This document shows, piece by piece, positions 45,470-57,879 of a stretch of 64,000 bases of DNA. The position numbers and the translations under genes are program-made. The notes beneath the pieces are model-generated. The model saw nothing but the letters and a program-made list of their open reading frames with translations. It was not told where the DNA came from and did no database searches. Positions within the stretch are counted from its first letter, which is position 1. Every line of letters begins with the position of its first letter. Source of the DNA: Forficula auricularia (taxonomy: Eukaryota > Arthropoda > Insecta > Dermaptera > Forficulidae). Location: NCBI GenBank assembly GCA_024734495.1, contig JALMQS010000675.1:372001-436000 (forward strand), written 5' to 3'.

Positions 45470-46090
45470 ATTTATATAGAATAGGTTTCTCGAAAACGGC
45501 TCTACTGATTTCGATGAAAAATACGTATTTGGTGTTATTGGGTCCATAAATCGACAGTGTCTCATCTTCAGGTAACTTTAATTTAATTGGTTTGTCTTAA
45601 TTAAATTAATTATTCACCAGCAGGTGTGCCAATAAAAAATTTATAATTAATTTTATTTATATATTAATAATATTTTTTTTTTATTTTATTTTAAAATCCA
45701 CTTATAGCTTTACAAATACTTTTATATTTTAAAATAATGAAATTTAATTAATTAGATAGTGATTCAATAAATTTTATTAAAAAATTTTGAAATTTTTTAA
45801 AATTTAAAAATATAAAATACTAGGTAGGTTTCACAGAAATAAAGAGTCGTGCTAAACAAGCATCTGATCTTTTTATTTTTGTGAAACCAACCTAGTATTT
45901 TATATTTTAAATTTTAAAAAGTTTCAAAAAATTTTCAAAATCTTTTTTACTTTATTCAATAAATTGTTAATTGATGACAAAAATTAATTAGAGGTATTTT
46001 CTATTGAATATTGAGTGGTAGGACTTAATGCTCAATCAATTGATGCAAGGGCTGTCCAAGGATAATGAAAACCACAAATAAATTCTGAAT
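45470..46090 (+). repeat. repeat family F1, longest copy
   Basis: From GGTTTCTCGAAAACGGCTCT to GAATATTGAGTGGTAGGACT and GCAAGGGCTGTCCAAGGAT, co-linear with 16230-16640 but interrupted by a palindrome at 45820-45950. Confidence 0.7.
45790..45950. mobile_element. palindromic insertion in F1
   Basis: AAAATACTAGGTAGGTTTCAC and GTGAAACCAACCTAGTATTTT are inverted, with extended AT arms, around a 40-base loop with GAGTCGTGCTAAACAAGC. It shares GGTAGGTTTCAC with the 44.1-kb insertion, so it is a relative. Confidence 0.7.
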
Positions 46091-46159
46091 AAAATAATTT
46101 ATTAGAACGTCATTTTAATCATCTTAAAAATCTGACAATTCGTAAATCGTCCCTCCTTC

Positions 46160-46450
46160 TTTAGAGGGTTTAAAAAGGTCGACGAATGAACTTCCGTGAA
46201 TATTAATATCATTTTTAGTTGAGATTAAGATTAAATCTATATAAACAGCGAGGCGTCGCGCCCTGATGATGCCCGGAAAGGGTCAACATGTTGGTAAAAA
46301 AATAAATTTAATTTAATTAATTCTGGCTGCAAATAAAAGTCGACTTTTTTATTTGAATTTAAAATTAAAAATAATATTAATATATCGCTTTTAATTAAAC
46401 TAAAAAATTACCGAACAGGTTCTTAATTAATAAGACCACCACCTATCAGA
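46160..46450 (+). repeat. repeat F6 with hammerhead-like relic
   Basis: Shares TTAAAAATAATATTAATATA, GGCTGCAAATAAAAGTCGA and the ACCGAACAGG / ACCGAGCG box with 55490-55790 (reversed). Confidence 0.6.
46263..46292 (+). ncRNA. hammerhead-like relic
   Basis: CTGATGA, T, stem GCCC/GGGT, but GAAAC is replaced by CAAC, then ATGTTGG. The partner at 55614-55643 (minus) keeps AACGTT but has TTGATGA and TAAAC. Confidence 0.45.
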
Positions 46451-47684
46451 AATACTTTTAGTCCTCCAATGATTGGAAGGTCGTAGGCTCAATATTGTCC
46501 TTTAAGAAAAATATATACATATTTCAGTGAGATATCTTTCAACAATAAGTGCAGCATCTTCTTGCATCATATGCATTAAAAAAAATGGTTAAAATATGAA
46601 GATTTTGGATTTAGTGCTTTCAGCATCACAAGGTTGTTAGCTCTGTGTAAATAAATTGAAACATAAATAAATTGATAATTTAAGTTCAATAATTAAATTG
46701 CTTTCCACTTAATTTGAATATGATAATAATAATATTTATTAGAAAATAATTTTATTTACTACTATAAATAGTAGGTAGGTATACTACTCAATCCCCGTTG
46801 TCGTATTTAATTTATTTAATCATCATTTGCAATCTGCAAGTTACTCTTTTATATCCTAATTATATACCACACACATACTGTAAAAATATTAAATAATTCC
46901 ATCTTCTCTAATATATAATTATTCTAATTGCAGTTTCAAGCTAAAAAAAAAAAAACAACAAACTAACGTTAATTTAATAATCAAAAGTTAAAAAAAACTC
47001 TTGTCTATGTAAAGTGAAAAAAAAGAGATAAAAACATAAAAACAAAAAACACTAAAGATGGAAAATGAAATTTTAAATTGATTGAGAAACTACCTAATAA
47101 TCAATTTGATTTAAATAATTCGCCTGTAGGGGTTTTTCAGTTTTTTTTTGGTTTCATGAATAAATAAAATATGCATTTCATGTCAAAAAATATTTGATAA
47201 AAGATTTCGTTATGATAATTAGTTAACTGGTCGCCGTAGTCATGCGTTTTATTTTTTCTCTTTCTCCAGCTCTATTAACATAATATGTAATGCATTTCAC
47301 GCTTAAAATAATTTGATTCAGCCCCCAAGTTGTATTCTTTATTAGCATTATATCTAATTATGTTTGCATTAAGCTCTATTATATTTATATTTGTTTCTCT
47401 AGCAGAACGAGACAGTTTCCAATAATTAAAACAAAATAGTGTGTATCTTAAGACTCTTTTAGTTTGCAGAGATTAGCTATTTGTCTATTTAAATCTAAGT
47501 ATAATAAAGAGAAATTATTATATTATTTTTGAGCAGAGAGTTGTCGTAGTTCAAATTCTGAGTAAGATTTCGATATTTACGCCCTTGGAAATTTTTCTAA
47601 TCAAATAAAACAATTGTTTTTGAATAAAATGGGTTTATTTTTCAGAATTTGAAAATTTATTTTTAATGAATTAAGTATATTAGC
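46451..47684. other. no gene seen
   Basis: Very AT-rich; no ORF, repeat family or structure that I can support. Confidence 0.5.
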
Positions 47685-47735
47685 AGGTATTTGGACAGGA
47701 AAGTAGAAAATCAAACAATTCTCATCGATTTGCGC

Positions 47736-47768
47736 AACGTTTCGACAATTTTATTTAGGCTTCATCAG
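47736..47768 (-). ncRNA. hammerhead-like motif (left arm)
   Basis: Minus strand: CTGATGA, A, GCC, loop TAAATAAAATT, GTC (weak stem), GAAACGTT, with stem I CGC/GCG on the flanks. Both conserved boxes intact. Confidence 0.68.
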
Positions 47769-48029
47769 GCGTCTTAATGATTATAATTTAATTATAAGAT
47801 ATAAATAGATGTCCACATATTTTCAAATTAAATTAATTGTCTCTGGTTCTCTTCACAGTACGTTCGACTAATTCTTTTGTCTTTGGCTCTCTATATGGCC
47901 TGAATAATAATACCTAAAAATAATAATAATAATTAAATGAACTGTGAAGAGAATCAGGAAGAATTAATTTAATAATAATATGTGCACATTTGTTTATATC
48001 TTATAATTAAATTATAATCATTGACACGC

Positions 48030-48062
48030 CTGATGAAGCCTAAATAAAATTGGTGAAACGTT
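48030..48062 (+). ncRNA. hammerhead-like motif (right arm)
   Basis: Plus strand: CTGATGA, A, stem GCC/GGT around TAAATAAAATT, GAAACGTT, then GTG pairing with CGC before the core (one G-U). Cleavage would follow T48062. Confidence 0.7.
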
Positions 48063-48243
48063 GTGCAAATCATTGAGAATTGTTTGGTTTTTTCTACTTT
48101 TAAGTCCAAATACCTGCTAATATACTTTTCTAATTCATTATATAATATGGATACGATTGAATTTATTATTAATATTTGGACATCAAACTAACACTAATAA
48201 ATTAAAAAAATTAAATTAATAGATATTAAAAACAATTAATTAT

Positions 48244-48268
48244 CATTAATTAATTAATTAATTAATTA
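48244..48268 (+). repeat. TTAA microsatellite
   Basis: About six tandem TTAA units. Confidence 0.9.
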
Positions 48269-48869
48269 AATATTAATTATTTTGTTTGGTTCAGTCGGTT
48301 TGAATCAAATGGCCAAAAACTCCGAAAACTGTCTAAAAAACGATGTTTTAAAATATATACTTAAGATATTTCTTTCTAAAAATAAGCTTTGAAAAAAAGT
48401 TAAAGATTACAAATGAAACCAATCATTGACTTATGACATGGAGATGAATTTTAAATGTGACTTTGACGTATTTTTGTTGGGTTTTTTTTGCGATTTTCTG
48501 TACCGATTTTATTCAAATTTTCTAGTATATGACAACTTCTTGTGAATTAATTTGAATAAACTATTAAATATTTACATTATAATTTATTTATCTTAGGTTT
48601 ATTAAATTTCTTCATTATTAAAAATATATAAATTATTGATAATAAGCTATTAGTACGTTTTAAAATAAATATAAATCATTATTAATTTAATTTAAATTAT
48701 TTAAATTATTTATGCCTAAGCTAGTGGTGTAAATTAATAACCGCTAGAGGCGCTACTTAAAAGGGAAGTAAAATTATTATGGGAGAAAATATTTTATTTT
48801 TGAAGAACTTTAGACATACGACATAAGAGTATAAAGAAAAAATATTTTTCTTAGCGTTTCAGATATTTA

Positions 48870-48930
48870 CGAGGGGTGAACCGCGCCCTAATATCGTGTA
48901 CACCTAATTCCAATAGCGGTTCACCCCTCG
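48870..48930. mobile_element. MITE family M8, 61-bp minimal copy
   Basis: CGAGGGGTGAACCGC at the left, GCGGTTCACCCCTCG at the right, with GTGTACACC between. Flanks GATATTTA and GATATTTC are 7 of 8 identical, consistent with an 8-bp target duplication. Barely more than two termini. Confidence 0.88.
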
Positions 48931-50459
48931 GATATTTCTAAACACAAAAATAGAGAGAGAGAAAAACTTTGAGTGAATTTTATAGACATAAGGAATAGGA
49001 ACCAGTCAATTTAATATTATACTTCAACCCACCTGCCTTCCGGGCCTAACTGGTAATTTTTATATTATACTAGAATTTATAATATAAAACCAACTTAGTT
49101 GCAAATATCTCTCTCTCTTTCGTTTTTTCCTCGATTCAAATTAACTGCAACAGTCAATTAATTATTCATGGATTTATATCGAAGAAACGATCAATCGAAC
49201 ATAAATAAATAAATAAAAGAGTTCCAATCTTAATGCCGTTCATTAAGCTATTCACTTTTCTAAGTGTTGAATTCAAGTGAAGGAAATCTTTATTTCATTA
49301 CCAAAAGAAGAATGCGAAAGAGAGGGTTGTAAGAATGAGATAACGACCTGGTAGGGGGTTTTGGGGGGGTTAGGGGGTTGAAAAAGAGAGAGATTAGGGA
49401 ACTGGCTCTGGCTGCTTTTATCGTTGATTAACATCAAAAAAGATAAAAACGCGGAGGAATTTACTCCGTTTTTATCTTACCAGATTTTTATTTTTATTAG
49501 TAGGTATATTATCATTATTATTATTTTAAATCAACCTATTAAAAATTTCCATATATTCTGAATCGAGTTATTAAATTAGTCTTACTATATATGAATATTG
49601 ATTTAGTATATAAATATTGAGATTGCGGATTTTTAGAATCGTTTAAAAATATATTCATTTTTGTTATCTTCACCTTCATTAACTTCTCAGATCGGACACA
49701 ATGGGCCTGACAAGCGCACTATGTTATTAATATTATATGTTTTATTATATTATTATTATTATGTTTTCGAAAGGTTATCACTTACTTTTTTGCGATGTTT
49801 AAAAGTAATTCGTTGCAAAAAAGAAGGCATTTATTTTTCAGAAAAATTTTAACATAAAAATATATTTCCGATCCACCATCGAATTGACTTAAATTGTTAG
49901 GGTAACAAATTAAATGAACTTAACAGTTATAGGCAAAAAATTACCATTGTAGTGCAGGGTTCATAAAACGTGACGACTGCAGTTTGAGCAATCTTAGTGT
50001 TTCCTATGAGTCCAGGAAATATTAATATTCCGAACTTCCAAATTTATGACGAATTCGGGCGCAATATGCCTGTGAGGTCAGTGTGGTGATAACTGTACTC
50101 CACGACGCCGGAGGCTAACTGAATAAGAGGGCTCTAAGCATCCGCTCAAAAAAGGCGACCATTAGGAAGGACACACTCATTCCATTTTTAGGGGTGAAAG
50201 TGAGAACGAAAACATCAGAGCTGTGCCTCTCAGGCCGGTTGCGCCCGACGAGGGTTTAAGAATATTCTAAATATTTAATATATAATATAATTATCTCTCT
50301 TTTTTGGACTGCCTCCAAAAATTATTTGAGATATATGTTTAAATACAAGTAAAATACATATCTCAGATACTTTGCATTTAAGTATATACTAGATTGTATG
50401 AATATCCTATCAAATTAAAGACATTACACAACTATTTAGTTTTTATTTAAAATTGAATT
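48931..50459. other. no gene seen; one GC-richer block
   Basis: 49960-50270 is mixed composition (GTGTGGTGATAACTGTACTC, CCACGACGCCGGAGG, GTTGCGCCCGACGAGGG) and could be a transposon scrap. It is followed by TTTTTTGGACTGCCTC of the 42.3-kb palindrome family. No frame recognised. Confidence 0.35.
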
Positions 50460-51000
50460 ATGGCCATAATGCCTGAGGCTCTATCCCGGCACTTCAAGTT
50501 GCTCTTCTTAATAGACCAAATTAATTCAAAGTCTTTTATTTAAATAACGGGAATCCATTTCAATTGGAATAAATAATTCAATTTCAATGGAAAGGCGATT
50601 GCCTATATGATTTCCCTGATCAGAACTCAGTTAATTAACTGTTAATTCATCTCGGGTTCCCTGTTCTTAGGTTCAGGAACATGCAAAATCGTCTCGATGT
50701 TCGATCAGCCATCAAATTACCGCCAACTGAACGCCAATAAATTGATCATTAGGCTCAATCAACTTGTTGTTCATTTATTCACCAATTGGAATGCGATTTT
50801 CGCAGCAGATGGAGACTAGTTATGGCCAATAGTTAATGATGTTGTTGTGGTTGTTTTGCCCGGCGGGCGGACTCATAATCTATATGGATGAGAAGCTCAG
50901 CCAGGCTAGGAGATATAGAGCCTCCTTCACAGATTGATTCTCCATTCAAGTAGCGGATCAGTCGCTAAGTACCGTTTGGCACAAATCTGTAATTCTTTCG
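50460..51000. other. island, candidate regulatory DNA
   Basis: Unique block with GCCATCAAATTACCGCC, CAATAAATTGATCATTAGGC, CAATTGGAATGCGATTTTCGC and GATGTTGTTGTGG. Rich in ATTA/TAAT and CAAT words. No coding signal. Confidence 0.3.
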
Positions 51001-51284
51001 CTCTTTCTCCCATTCAGTTTGTCTTGGGATTTCGAAGAAATCGGATTTGTGTAGAGGATGATTTTCACACAGATAAGTCGTTGTGAAGTGAAAGATCAAT
51101 GGAGGAGGAATTAAAATATATGTAGGTTTAGTAAACACAAGTAGGATACTAGCAAATTTTTCGAACATATGTGGTGAAAGTGGATAGAAGAAAAATAAAA
51201 CTATTATTGGACAACAAAGAGTTTTACTATTTTTGTTTTTACGTGATTATGTCTTTAAATATCTTCATTTAGTAAGGAAAAATT

Positions 51285-51812
51285 TTACTGGGTTCCGCTT
51301 TTTCAAAACCGCATTTAAATTGTCAATTTCCCGCAAATCTGTGCACCAAAGCTAGCAACACTACTCATAAGGTCTAGATGGGCACCTATGATCAAAAAAG
51401 CTAGAACTTATAGTGGTACATTTTTTTAACTCACCCGATCAATTTCGGCGTCACAAAGAAATATTCTCATCTCATTTTAAATATAATACTCTTTCCAGGT
51501 AAATATCAACTTTCTTGATTTCTTGGTGTGAAAATTCTTGAATTTTGATATTTTTGAATACCATCATCCATTCCAAATAAATAGATATTTCCATAAGGTC
51601 TTAAAGAATTTAGCTATCCGGAATTTTTTAAACATCACCAGGACAACTCAACACTAATGTTTTTATACGCTAAATTTTAAGATTACGATCAGTACAGTCA
51701 ATTGTGACTAGAGTTTGGTTCCCAGCTTTTTAGAGCACATATTTGCGGAAAATTAACAAATAAAATGCCGGAGATTAAAAAAGCGGGACGCAGGAAAATT
51801 TTGCCTCAAGAA
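51285..51812. mobile_element. TIR element
   Basis: The left end (AAAATTTTACTGGGTTCCGC, then GTCAATTTCCCGCAAATCTG) pairs with the right end reversed (AAAATTTTCCTGCGTCCCGC, GTTAATTTTCCGCAAATATG) over about 80 bp. Interior AT-rich, no coding. Confidence 0.65.
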
Positions 51813-51979
51813 TAGAAATAAGGTATCAAATTTAAAGAAACAGTCAAAAAGTGGAAGATTTATTAGTACCTAGAACTAGTGAAATAAAGCACACTTGTTT
51901 TGGTATAGATTTGTAAATCTTTACATTAGAATGATCGAATTGCAAGTGCAAAATTGAATTTTCCCCATATTATACTAGT

Positions 51980-52330
51980 TTAACGGAACGCAGCTTTCGT
52001 GGGACGCTTTTTCCAGGCAAAGTGGATAAAAGGCGCGTTAATTTAGTTGATAAATCTTATCTTTGTATTTATTTATTAATTTTCATTATATCGGATGTTT
52101 CATGACACCTTGGCAATTAGCACATCAAAAGTATAAAAATTATCGTGGCGACATAGCGCCCCTTCGATGAAGCGCCCGTGTGCAGGGCACAACCTGCACA
52201 CTCCCGCACGCGGCGGCCCTGTTTCCAGAAACGGGACATCCCGGTTCTCGTGGGACGGTTGGCAGCCCAAGTTGAATATCAGGAAAAAGATGGAAGTGGA
52301 TTTTTAAAATTTTTAGAGTACTTGGATTTT
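51980..52330. other. GC-rich transposon-like scrap
   Basis: AGCGCCCCTTCGATGAAGCG, TGTGCAGGGCACAACCTGCA, CCGCACGCGGCGGCCC and GGGACATCCCGG are tight inverted words in an AT-rich setting. The 70-codon frame 52178-52390 is not recognised. It may be part of the same element as 51285-51812, since GGGACGC recurs (CGTGGGACGCTTTTTCC). Confidence 0.35.
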
Positions 52331-52599
52331 GACCAAAAACCCCATAATAATAATATCAAGACATTTTGGGGCTTAACAGAAAACGCGTAAAGATTGTGCA
52401 CGATTACATACATTTAAAATTTGAAAAGAAAAACGTAAAATTCGAAATAGAATCAAATTCAAAACAATGTCATTGTTATGAAAAGATTAAATTGTTAAAT
52501 ATCAATTTCCCGGCTACTCGAGTTATCTTACAATTTAACTAATCTGAATCATGTTCATTTTATTTTTTATTTTTTTACTCTCTCATTTTCGATTATATA

Positions 52600-53330
52600 A
52601 AGAAATAGTTAAGTCATCAAACAATCTTCTTTTAAACGTTTGAGCCGACCACAAGGATAGAGGATGATTAAGAGGCCAGATGAGTCCCGGAGAGAGGGAA
52701 CGATGAATCAGTATTTTTCTCTGGAATTTATTTAAGTAAAAGCAAGTGCCAGTGATTATTTGTCCCGACTTGTTAATGGGAGCATCGCCATTTAAGAGAT
52801 GACACCATCGCTCTCAGAATTGGAACTAATTCTTAAGTGACGTCCTAATTGTGACGTTTGGACCTCTCTGTCTCCGAGCTCGGATAATAATTACATCCGT
52901 CGTAAATGGAGGGTGGGAAACCAAAAAAACACAGGGGTGACTTTTCACATACCTACATACCCAAATTATATAAGCATTTTTAAGGTTATTCATTCATTCA
53001 TAATTCTTACAATTTAACTTTACACAATGCTCTGAGGAAGTTTGCCTCATATGAGCAGTAAAAAAGAATAATTAACTTAAAACAAAGAAGAGAAAAATAA
53101 AACAAGTGTGTGCGAAAAAGAAAGCTCCAGCGAAAGGAAGGAGTGAGAGAGCCAGCAGGGAGGAAAAGATACACCATAAAAGAGAGACGCCAAAAAAGAG
53201 ACGCTCACTCCCGAAACCCGCCCCCGCGAGATACATGCCAAGAGACCACGATTGAATATAAGTGATGATGAAGATGAACGGGTGAATGAAGGTAATGAAT
53301 TTCACAGTCGGGCAGCAGTGACAGTGTTAT
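52600..53330. other. island, candidate regulatory DNA
   Basis: Mixed composition (GTGACGTCCTAATTGTGACG, TTACATCCGTCGTAAATGG) followed by a purine-rich stretch to about 53230. The 77-codon reverse frame at 53072-53305 reads through the purine-rich part and is hydrophobic by composition. Confidence 0.3.
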
Positions 53331-53509
53331 TGTCAATTGTAAGGCGATAAATAAAATAACTTCAGGACAATGCGAAAATTTTGATATTGTCTGAGATAAT
53401 GAAATTTTTTAGTTTTGTAGATTGAAAATTGAACCCCCTAAGTAACTGCAATACTTTCATTCATTGTTATTTAATTTAAAGTAAAAAATCTCTATATATG
53501 GGGCATTCC

Positions 53510-54010
53510 ACGCCAAATCGGAGGGTTTTGAAAATTTTTAATTTTTGATATTTTTTTTTCATCACCAGCTTAAAAAATATCAAATTTCACTTTTTTTTGC
53601 TCATAAATTCTTCAAAAAATGGTCCAAATTCAATTTTTTTTTTGAAATTTTTGTTTTTTTACATACTTACTTTTTAGAAAAAAAATACAAAAAAAATTAT
53701 TAAAAGTGTTTTTATATGCGATTTTTGAGTTAGAAAATTTTAATCTTGTTTTTGGAACTGTATGTAATCTTCGATTTTTTTTGATAATTTTTTATTTTAA
53801 TTTTCTATTCATTCTACATATTTTAAGACCGGGTTGATAGAGGGCCTATGTATTTTGTACTATGTATTTTCGGGAGTTTACAGGTATACATTTGGAGTGT
53901 GGTTTTTTAAGAGGAATAAAAATTTTTGGATCGAGACGCCGCCCGCCAAGGCATCAGCTCGGAGGGCCGAGCTTCGAGGGCGTGCCGAAGGCACGCACGA
54001 AATGCTCAGT
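53510..54010 (+). repeat. repeat F7 plus F5 tail
   Basis: 53520-53850 shares AAATATCAAATTTC, GCGATTTTTGAGTTAGAAAA and TTTTAAGACCGGGTTGAT with 57890-58105, and (reversed) its first part with 58320-58500. It ends in the reversed F5 (53870-54005, CGAGGGCGTGCCGAAGG). Confidence 0.65.
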
Positions 54011-54239
54011 ATTAAATAATAGGGTATATGTATCGCTTTTAACTAAAGCTAAAAATTCTGCCAGATACTTATAAAAATTAAGAATATACTGCCAGATTTT
54101 CAATTTTTTTTTTAAACTATTTTAAAGTACTTGATTATAGAGTACAATTTTTCGTTTTTTAATTTTCATTCACAACATTTTGATTAGAAAAGAGATAGAA
54201 GCTCTGATTGTATTTGTTCTAAGTGCTGGAAATTAAAGA

Positions 54240-54680
54240 ATCCTTTTAACACCCCCCCCCGCACCCACCCCATCTCTCGTCTTCCTAGTCACGTTAGGTT
54301 GGCTGGTTGGATAATCACCTTTTCGTTCCATCTTCCTTCAGCCAAGCGAAATTGAATGAAATTATTCACTTTATTGTTTTTGTGTGGATTAATTAATTAA
54401 TTAGATCCTCCCCGGTGGAAAATGAATACCTTTAGATAATAGCCGCTTCCGCCGCCTGCGTCGCCACCACCGCTAGTGCCTACCTACCCTGCTGCGCCTT
54501 AAACAAAGCCCGGATTGAATTTCCTTCTTTTCTTGTTCCGTTATTATTATTATTATTATTATTATTAGATATATAACTAGCTATTAAAAATGAAGAGGGA
54601 GAGACGAATATAAAAGTAAAGTAAATAATACAAAGAGCGCATGAGAAGCTAAAAAAGATGAAAATTAGGTGAATCAATAT
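54240..54680. other. island with ATT microsatellite
   Basis: CACCCCCCCCCGCACCC, GCCGCTTCCGCCGCCTGCG and an ATT run (54541-54568). No coding. 54762-54805 on the minus strand has GACCGAAACGCC, a very weak hammerhead-like echo. Confidence 0.35.
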
Positions 54681-55327
54681 TTAAATGATTTGGTTAACTT
54701 TATCGAAATTAGAGTTTTTTTTTATTGAAGGAGTCCAGTTTTTCTTTTTCTTTGATATTTAACATGTTGGCGTTTCGGTCCTTGTAAATGCACTCAAATT
54801 ATTTATTTAAAATGTATGAAACGTTGGAAAAAAATATTTTCAACCATTATTTTTTATTTGTGTTTGGAATCTGATATAAAGGATACTTCAAGAACGGGAA
54901 TTCGTAAAAAGTTCATTCTTTTTATATTTCCAAATGGCTTATTGTTAATTTTGAGACTTGGGTTTGATTCCCAAGGTGGGGAATACAACCAGGCCCAATT
55001 CTATAACTGGGTAATCGACCCTTGAAGATGTCAAAAAATACCGTAAAATCACCTTATTGATTACATATATAACTGCTAAATAGTTTACTCTACGGCAAAT
55101 TCTATTAGAAGCAAAATTGTAAAGGATGTAATTTTTGACATTTTTGTTAAATTTTTTTTTAAAATAACTACCCAAAATGGAGGGGAGGGTTAAAAATGAA
55201 AACTCCAATCTCTAGCCCTTTCGAACAAAAGCAACCAAATTTTATATATTTTTAGAAATTTTCAAAAAAAAAACAAGCAAAAATACCACTTGGATCATAG
55301 ATGAATGCAATACTTTTTGTTATTTTG

Positions 55328-55389
55328 AGAATCTATATAGGCACTATATAGTTACTATATAGGTAGTTTGAAACATTGTGCTACTAGGG
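55328..55389. mobile_element. half copy of the 42.44-kb MITE
   Basis: GAATCTATATAGGCACTATA to GAAACATTGTGCTACTAGGG matches the right half of 42438-42542. Confidence 0.8.
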
Positions 55390-55489
55390 ACCCCAATATG
55401 TACTTCATATGGGAAAGTTATAAGATGATACAAACTTTTATTGAGTACCTTAATTGTATTTTACTGAATTAATACATAGTACCTGGAAC

Positions 55490-55790
55490 ACCGAGCGATG
55501 CTCGGTAATTTTTTGATTAAGTTACAAACGATATATTAATATTATTTTTAATTTTAAATAAAGGTAAAAAGGTCGATATTTATTCGCAGCCAAAATAAAA
55601 TGTATTTTTTGCCAACGTTTACACCCGGTATGGCCATCATCAAGACATATCACTGGGCACAAAGTTTTGAATGTAATTGCAATTAAAAATAATATTAATA
55701 TACACGGAGCTTCTTTCGTTGACCCTAACTAAATCCTGAAGGAGGAGGTACGATTCGAATTGTCGGACTTTTTAAGAGAATGAAATTGAT
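55490..55790 (-). repeat. repeat F6, reversed copy
   Basis: Reversed match to 46160-46450. The hammerhead relic on the minus strand at 55614-55643 reads TTGATGA, T, then TAAACGTTGG. Confidence 0.55.
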
Positions 55791-56224
55791 ATATTTTAAT
55801 AAATTAATTTATTGAAAATAGAAAAATACCATTAATTAATTATTCTCTTCTTCTTCCGGATTTCTACGTCTGGCGACGCTTCTCCGTTCCCAATTTCGAA
55901 GTTTCACGGTCCCAGACATCCAAAATCTCGAAATTTCTGGAACTCATAGCCTCGTTCACCTCAACCATCAAAGAGCGCCTGGGTCAACCTCTTTTTTGTC
56001 TTTCAGGGGGATCCATCCTAGAGCCTTTTTTGGGATTCGTTCTTTTTTGGTTTAATAAATTAAAAATAAATAAAATAATTATATTATTTTAATTTAATAC
56101 TACAGAATTTAGGGCTTCAATGACCCAATTAGGATAATTCTTCTCAGGGTATATATCTAATATGAAATTTTGCACAAATTCAGGAAATCTTTGTTCTAGA
56201 ATACTTTTCCTTATTGATTTCATA

Positions 56225-56680
56225 AGTTCAAGTTCATATATTTTATTAAACCAATTATTTTACATTAATGTATACATTGTATTTGTGCTTCGACTCCGGA
56301 GATTACTTCTCCACCATCGACTGTCCTTGATCATCTTTTTAGTCTTTGTTTTTATTAAAAATAAAAGGAAAAAACTAATTAAATAAAAAAAACCTCTTTT
56401 CCGATAATTATTCCAATTCCATATTTAGTCCCTCAATCTCCTCATCAGTTCAAGTTCATTCATTTATTTTATTGAACCAATTATTTTACATGAATTAATG
56501 TATACACTGTATTTTAGCTTCGACTCCGGAGATTACATGCCCACCATCGAGTGTCCTTGATCATCTTTTTAGTCCTTGTTTTTAATATGAGGAAAAAACT
56601 AATTAAAGAAAAAAATCTCTTTTCCGATAATTATTCCAATTCCATAGTCATCATCCAGTTCAAGTTCATAATTAATTAAT
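56225..56680 (+). repeat. tandem duplication, about 210-222-bp units
   Basis: AGTTCAAGTTCAT starts at 56225, 56447 and 56657. Both full units contain CTTCGACTCCGGAGATTAC, CTGTCCTTGATCATC-like and TTTTCCGATAATTATTCCAA. Two full copies and the start of a third. Confidence 0.85.
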
Positions 56681-56749
56681 TTAAAATATAATAATATTTG
56701 TAATGATCTATTAGTGGGAAATAAAATTAAAAAACCAATTAATTATTAA

Positions 56750-56940
56750 AAGCAAACTGAATAAAAATATAATTATACATTTTTATTCAAACAACAACCT
56801 GTGAATAATTATTTGAATTAGCCGAAGATGAGACCGTGGCAGATCGAAATGTCAATCCAAAAACCCCCTAACCCGTGAATTCCACTCAAATCGTTAGAGC
56901 CGTTTTCGAGAAATCGATTATATATATACAAGAATTTCTC
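56750..56940 (-). repeat. repeat family F1, copy 4
   Basis: Reversed F1: CAACCTGTGAATAATTATTT, GCCGAAGATGAGACCG, GATCGAAATGTCAATCC, CGTTAGAGCCGTTTTCGAGA, then a TA run. Confidence 0.75.
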
Positions 56941-57159
56941 GTTTAATATAATAAGATTATTATTTCTGAATGAATTATCTACTAGAATTTTTGATTTTCT
57001 GATTTAGTCGAATTCTAGGAACGTTTAAATGCCATTGGGATGTCGTTTTTCTATTTCACCCTCTGTTCCATTTTGATTATCGATTCCCATTAGCATCATC
57101 CTAATGATTATTTTATCCTGTGATTGGGGTTGTTTCTGTTTTTTTTTGTGTTGATTTTC

Positions 57160-57500
57160 CCACCCTTAACACCCTACAGCCCTGCCCTCTATAATCCCTA
57201 TCGCACTCACTCACTCATCCTTCCTCAGGAATTGAATTGTATTTGTCCCTTTTAATAACATTTCAACGTTCAGGGCCAGTTAATCATCTAGTCAGCAATA
57301 AATGTCAATTTCAAAAAAAAAAAAATTCTTGACATATTTATCGAAGCACATAAATTGTAAAATCAATGCTTGCTCGCTCGTTCTGCATTTCGCGCGATTT
57401 GTGGGCGTCGAAACACACACAAGCGAATATTATTTCCACGAATGGGACAAAAAAGAGAGACGACCCTCAAACCATTCTGCTCCAGTTTGTTTGGTTGGCT
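57160..57500. other. island, candidate regulatory DNA
   Basis: CCCTATCGCACTCACTCACT, TTGTGGGCGTCGAAACACAC. Mixed composition; frame 57302-57502 unrecognised. Confidence 0.3.
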
Positions 57501-57879
57501 AAATGAACCACTAATTTGCTACTTAAAATTCCTTAACAAAAAATAAAATAAAAAATAAATAAATAAAGCAGCGTTGCGAGAGGTTAATTAATTGCTTGAA
57601 TAATGCCCTCGAGGGCTAAAACAAGAGATGAAATAAATTATTTTAAACACATTTTAATGTAGAGTGAAATATTTAAAGGAAAAAATCTTTTCAAAAAGGT
57701 TCAAATTTTGTTAATTGTGTTATAGTTAACTATCAGTTAGAGAGCTACTGACCATTTTGAAAGATGATTTCAGAACTCAAATAACATATCCCATAATGTA
57801 GTGTGATCAGTACTCACCCCGAAAGTCAAATTCTTACTCGCCAATTCGAGTGGTTTTTAAAAGTAATCGACCCCGGAAG

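Larger units (their letters stand above)
47685..48130. mobile_element. palindrome with two well-kept hammerhead-like motifs
   Basis: Outer arms AAGTATATTAGCAGGTATTT and AAATACCTGCTAATATACTT; inner arms share AATTATAAGATATAAATAGA and TTCTCTTCACAGT. The centre (about 47870-47945) is single copy. Confidence 0.88.

Noticed and set aside
53032..53062. CTGAGGA-led hammerhead at 53.03 kb
   Set aside because: No GAAA box or stem II follows.
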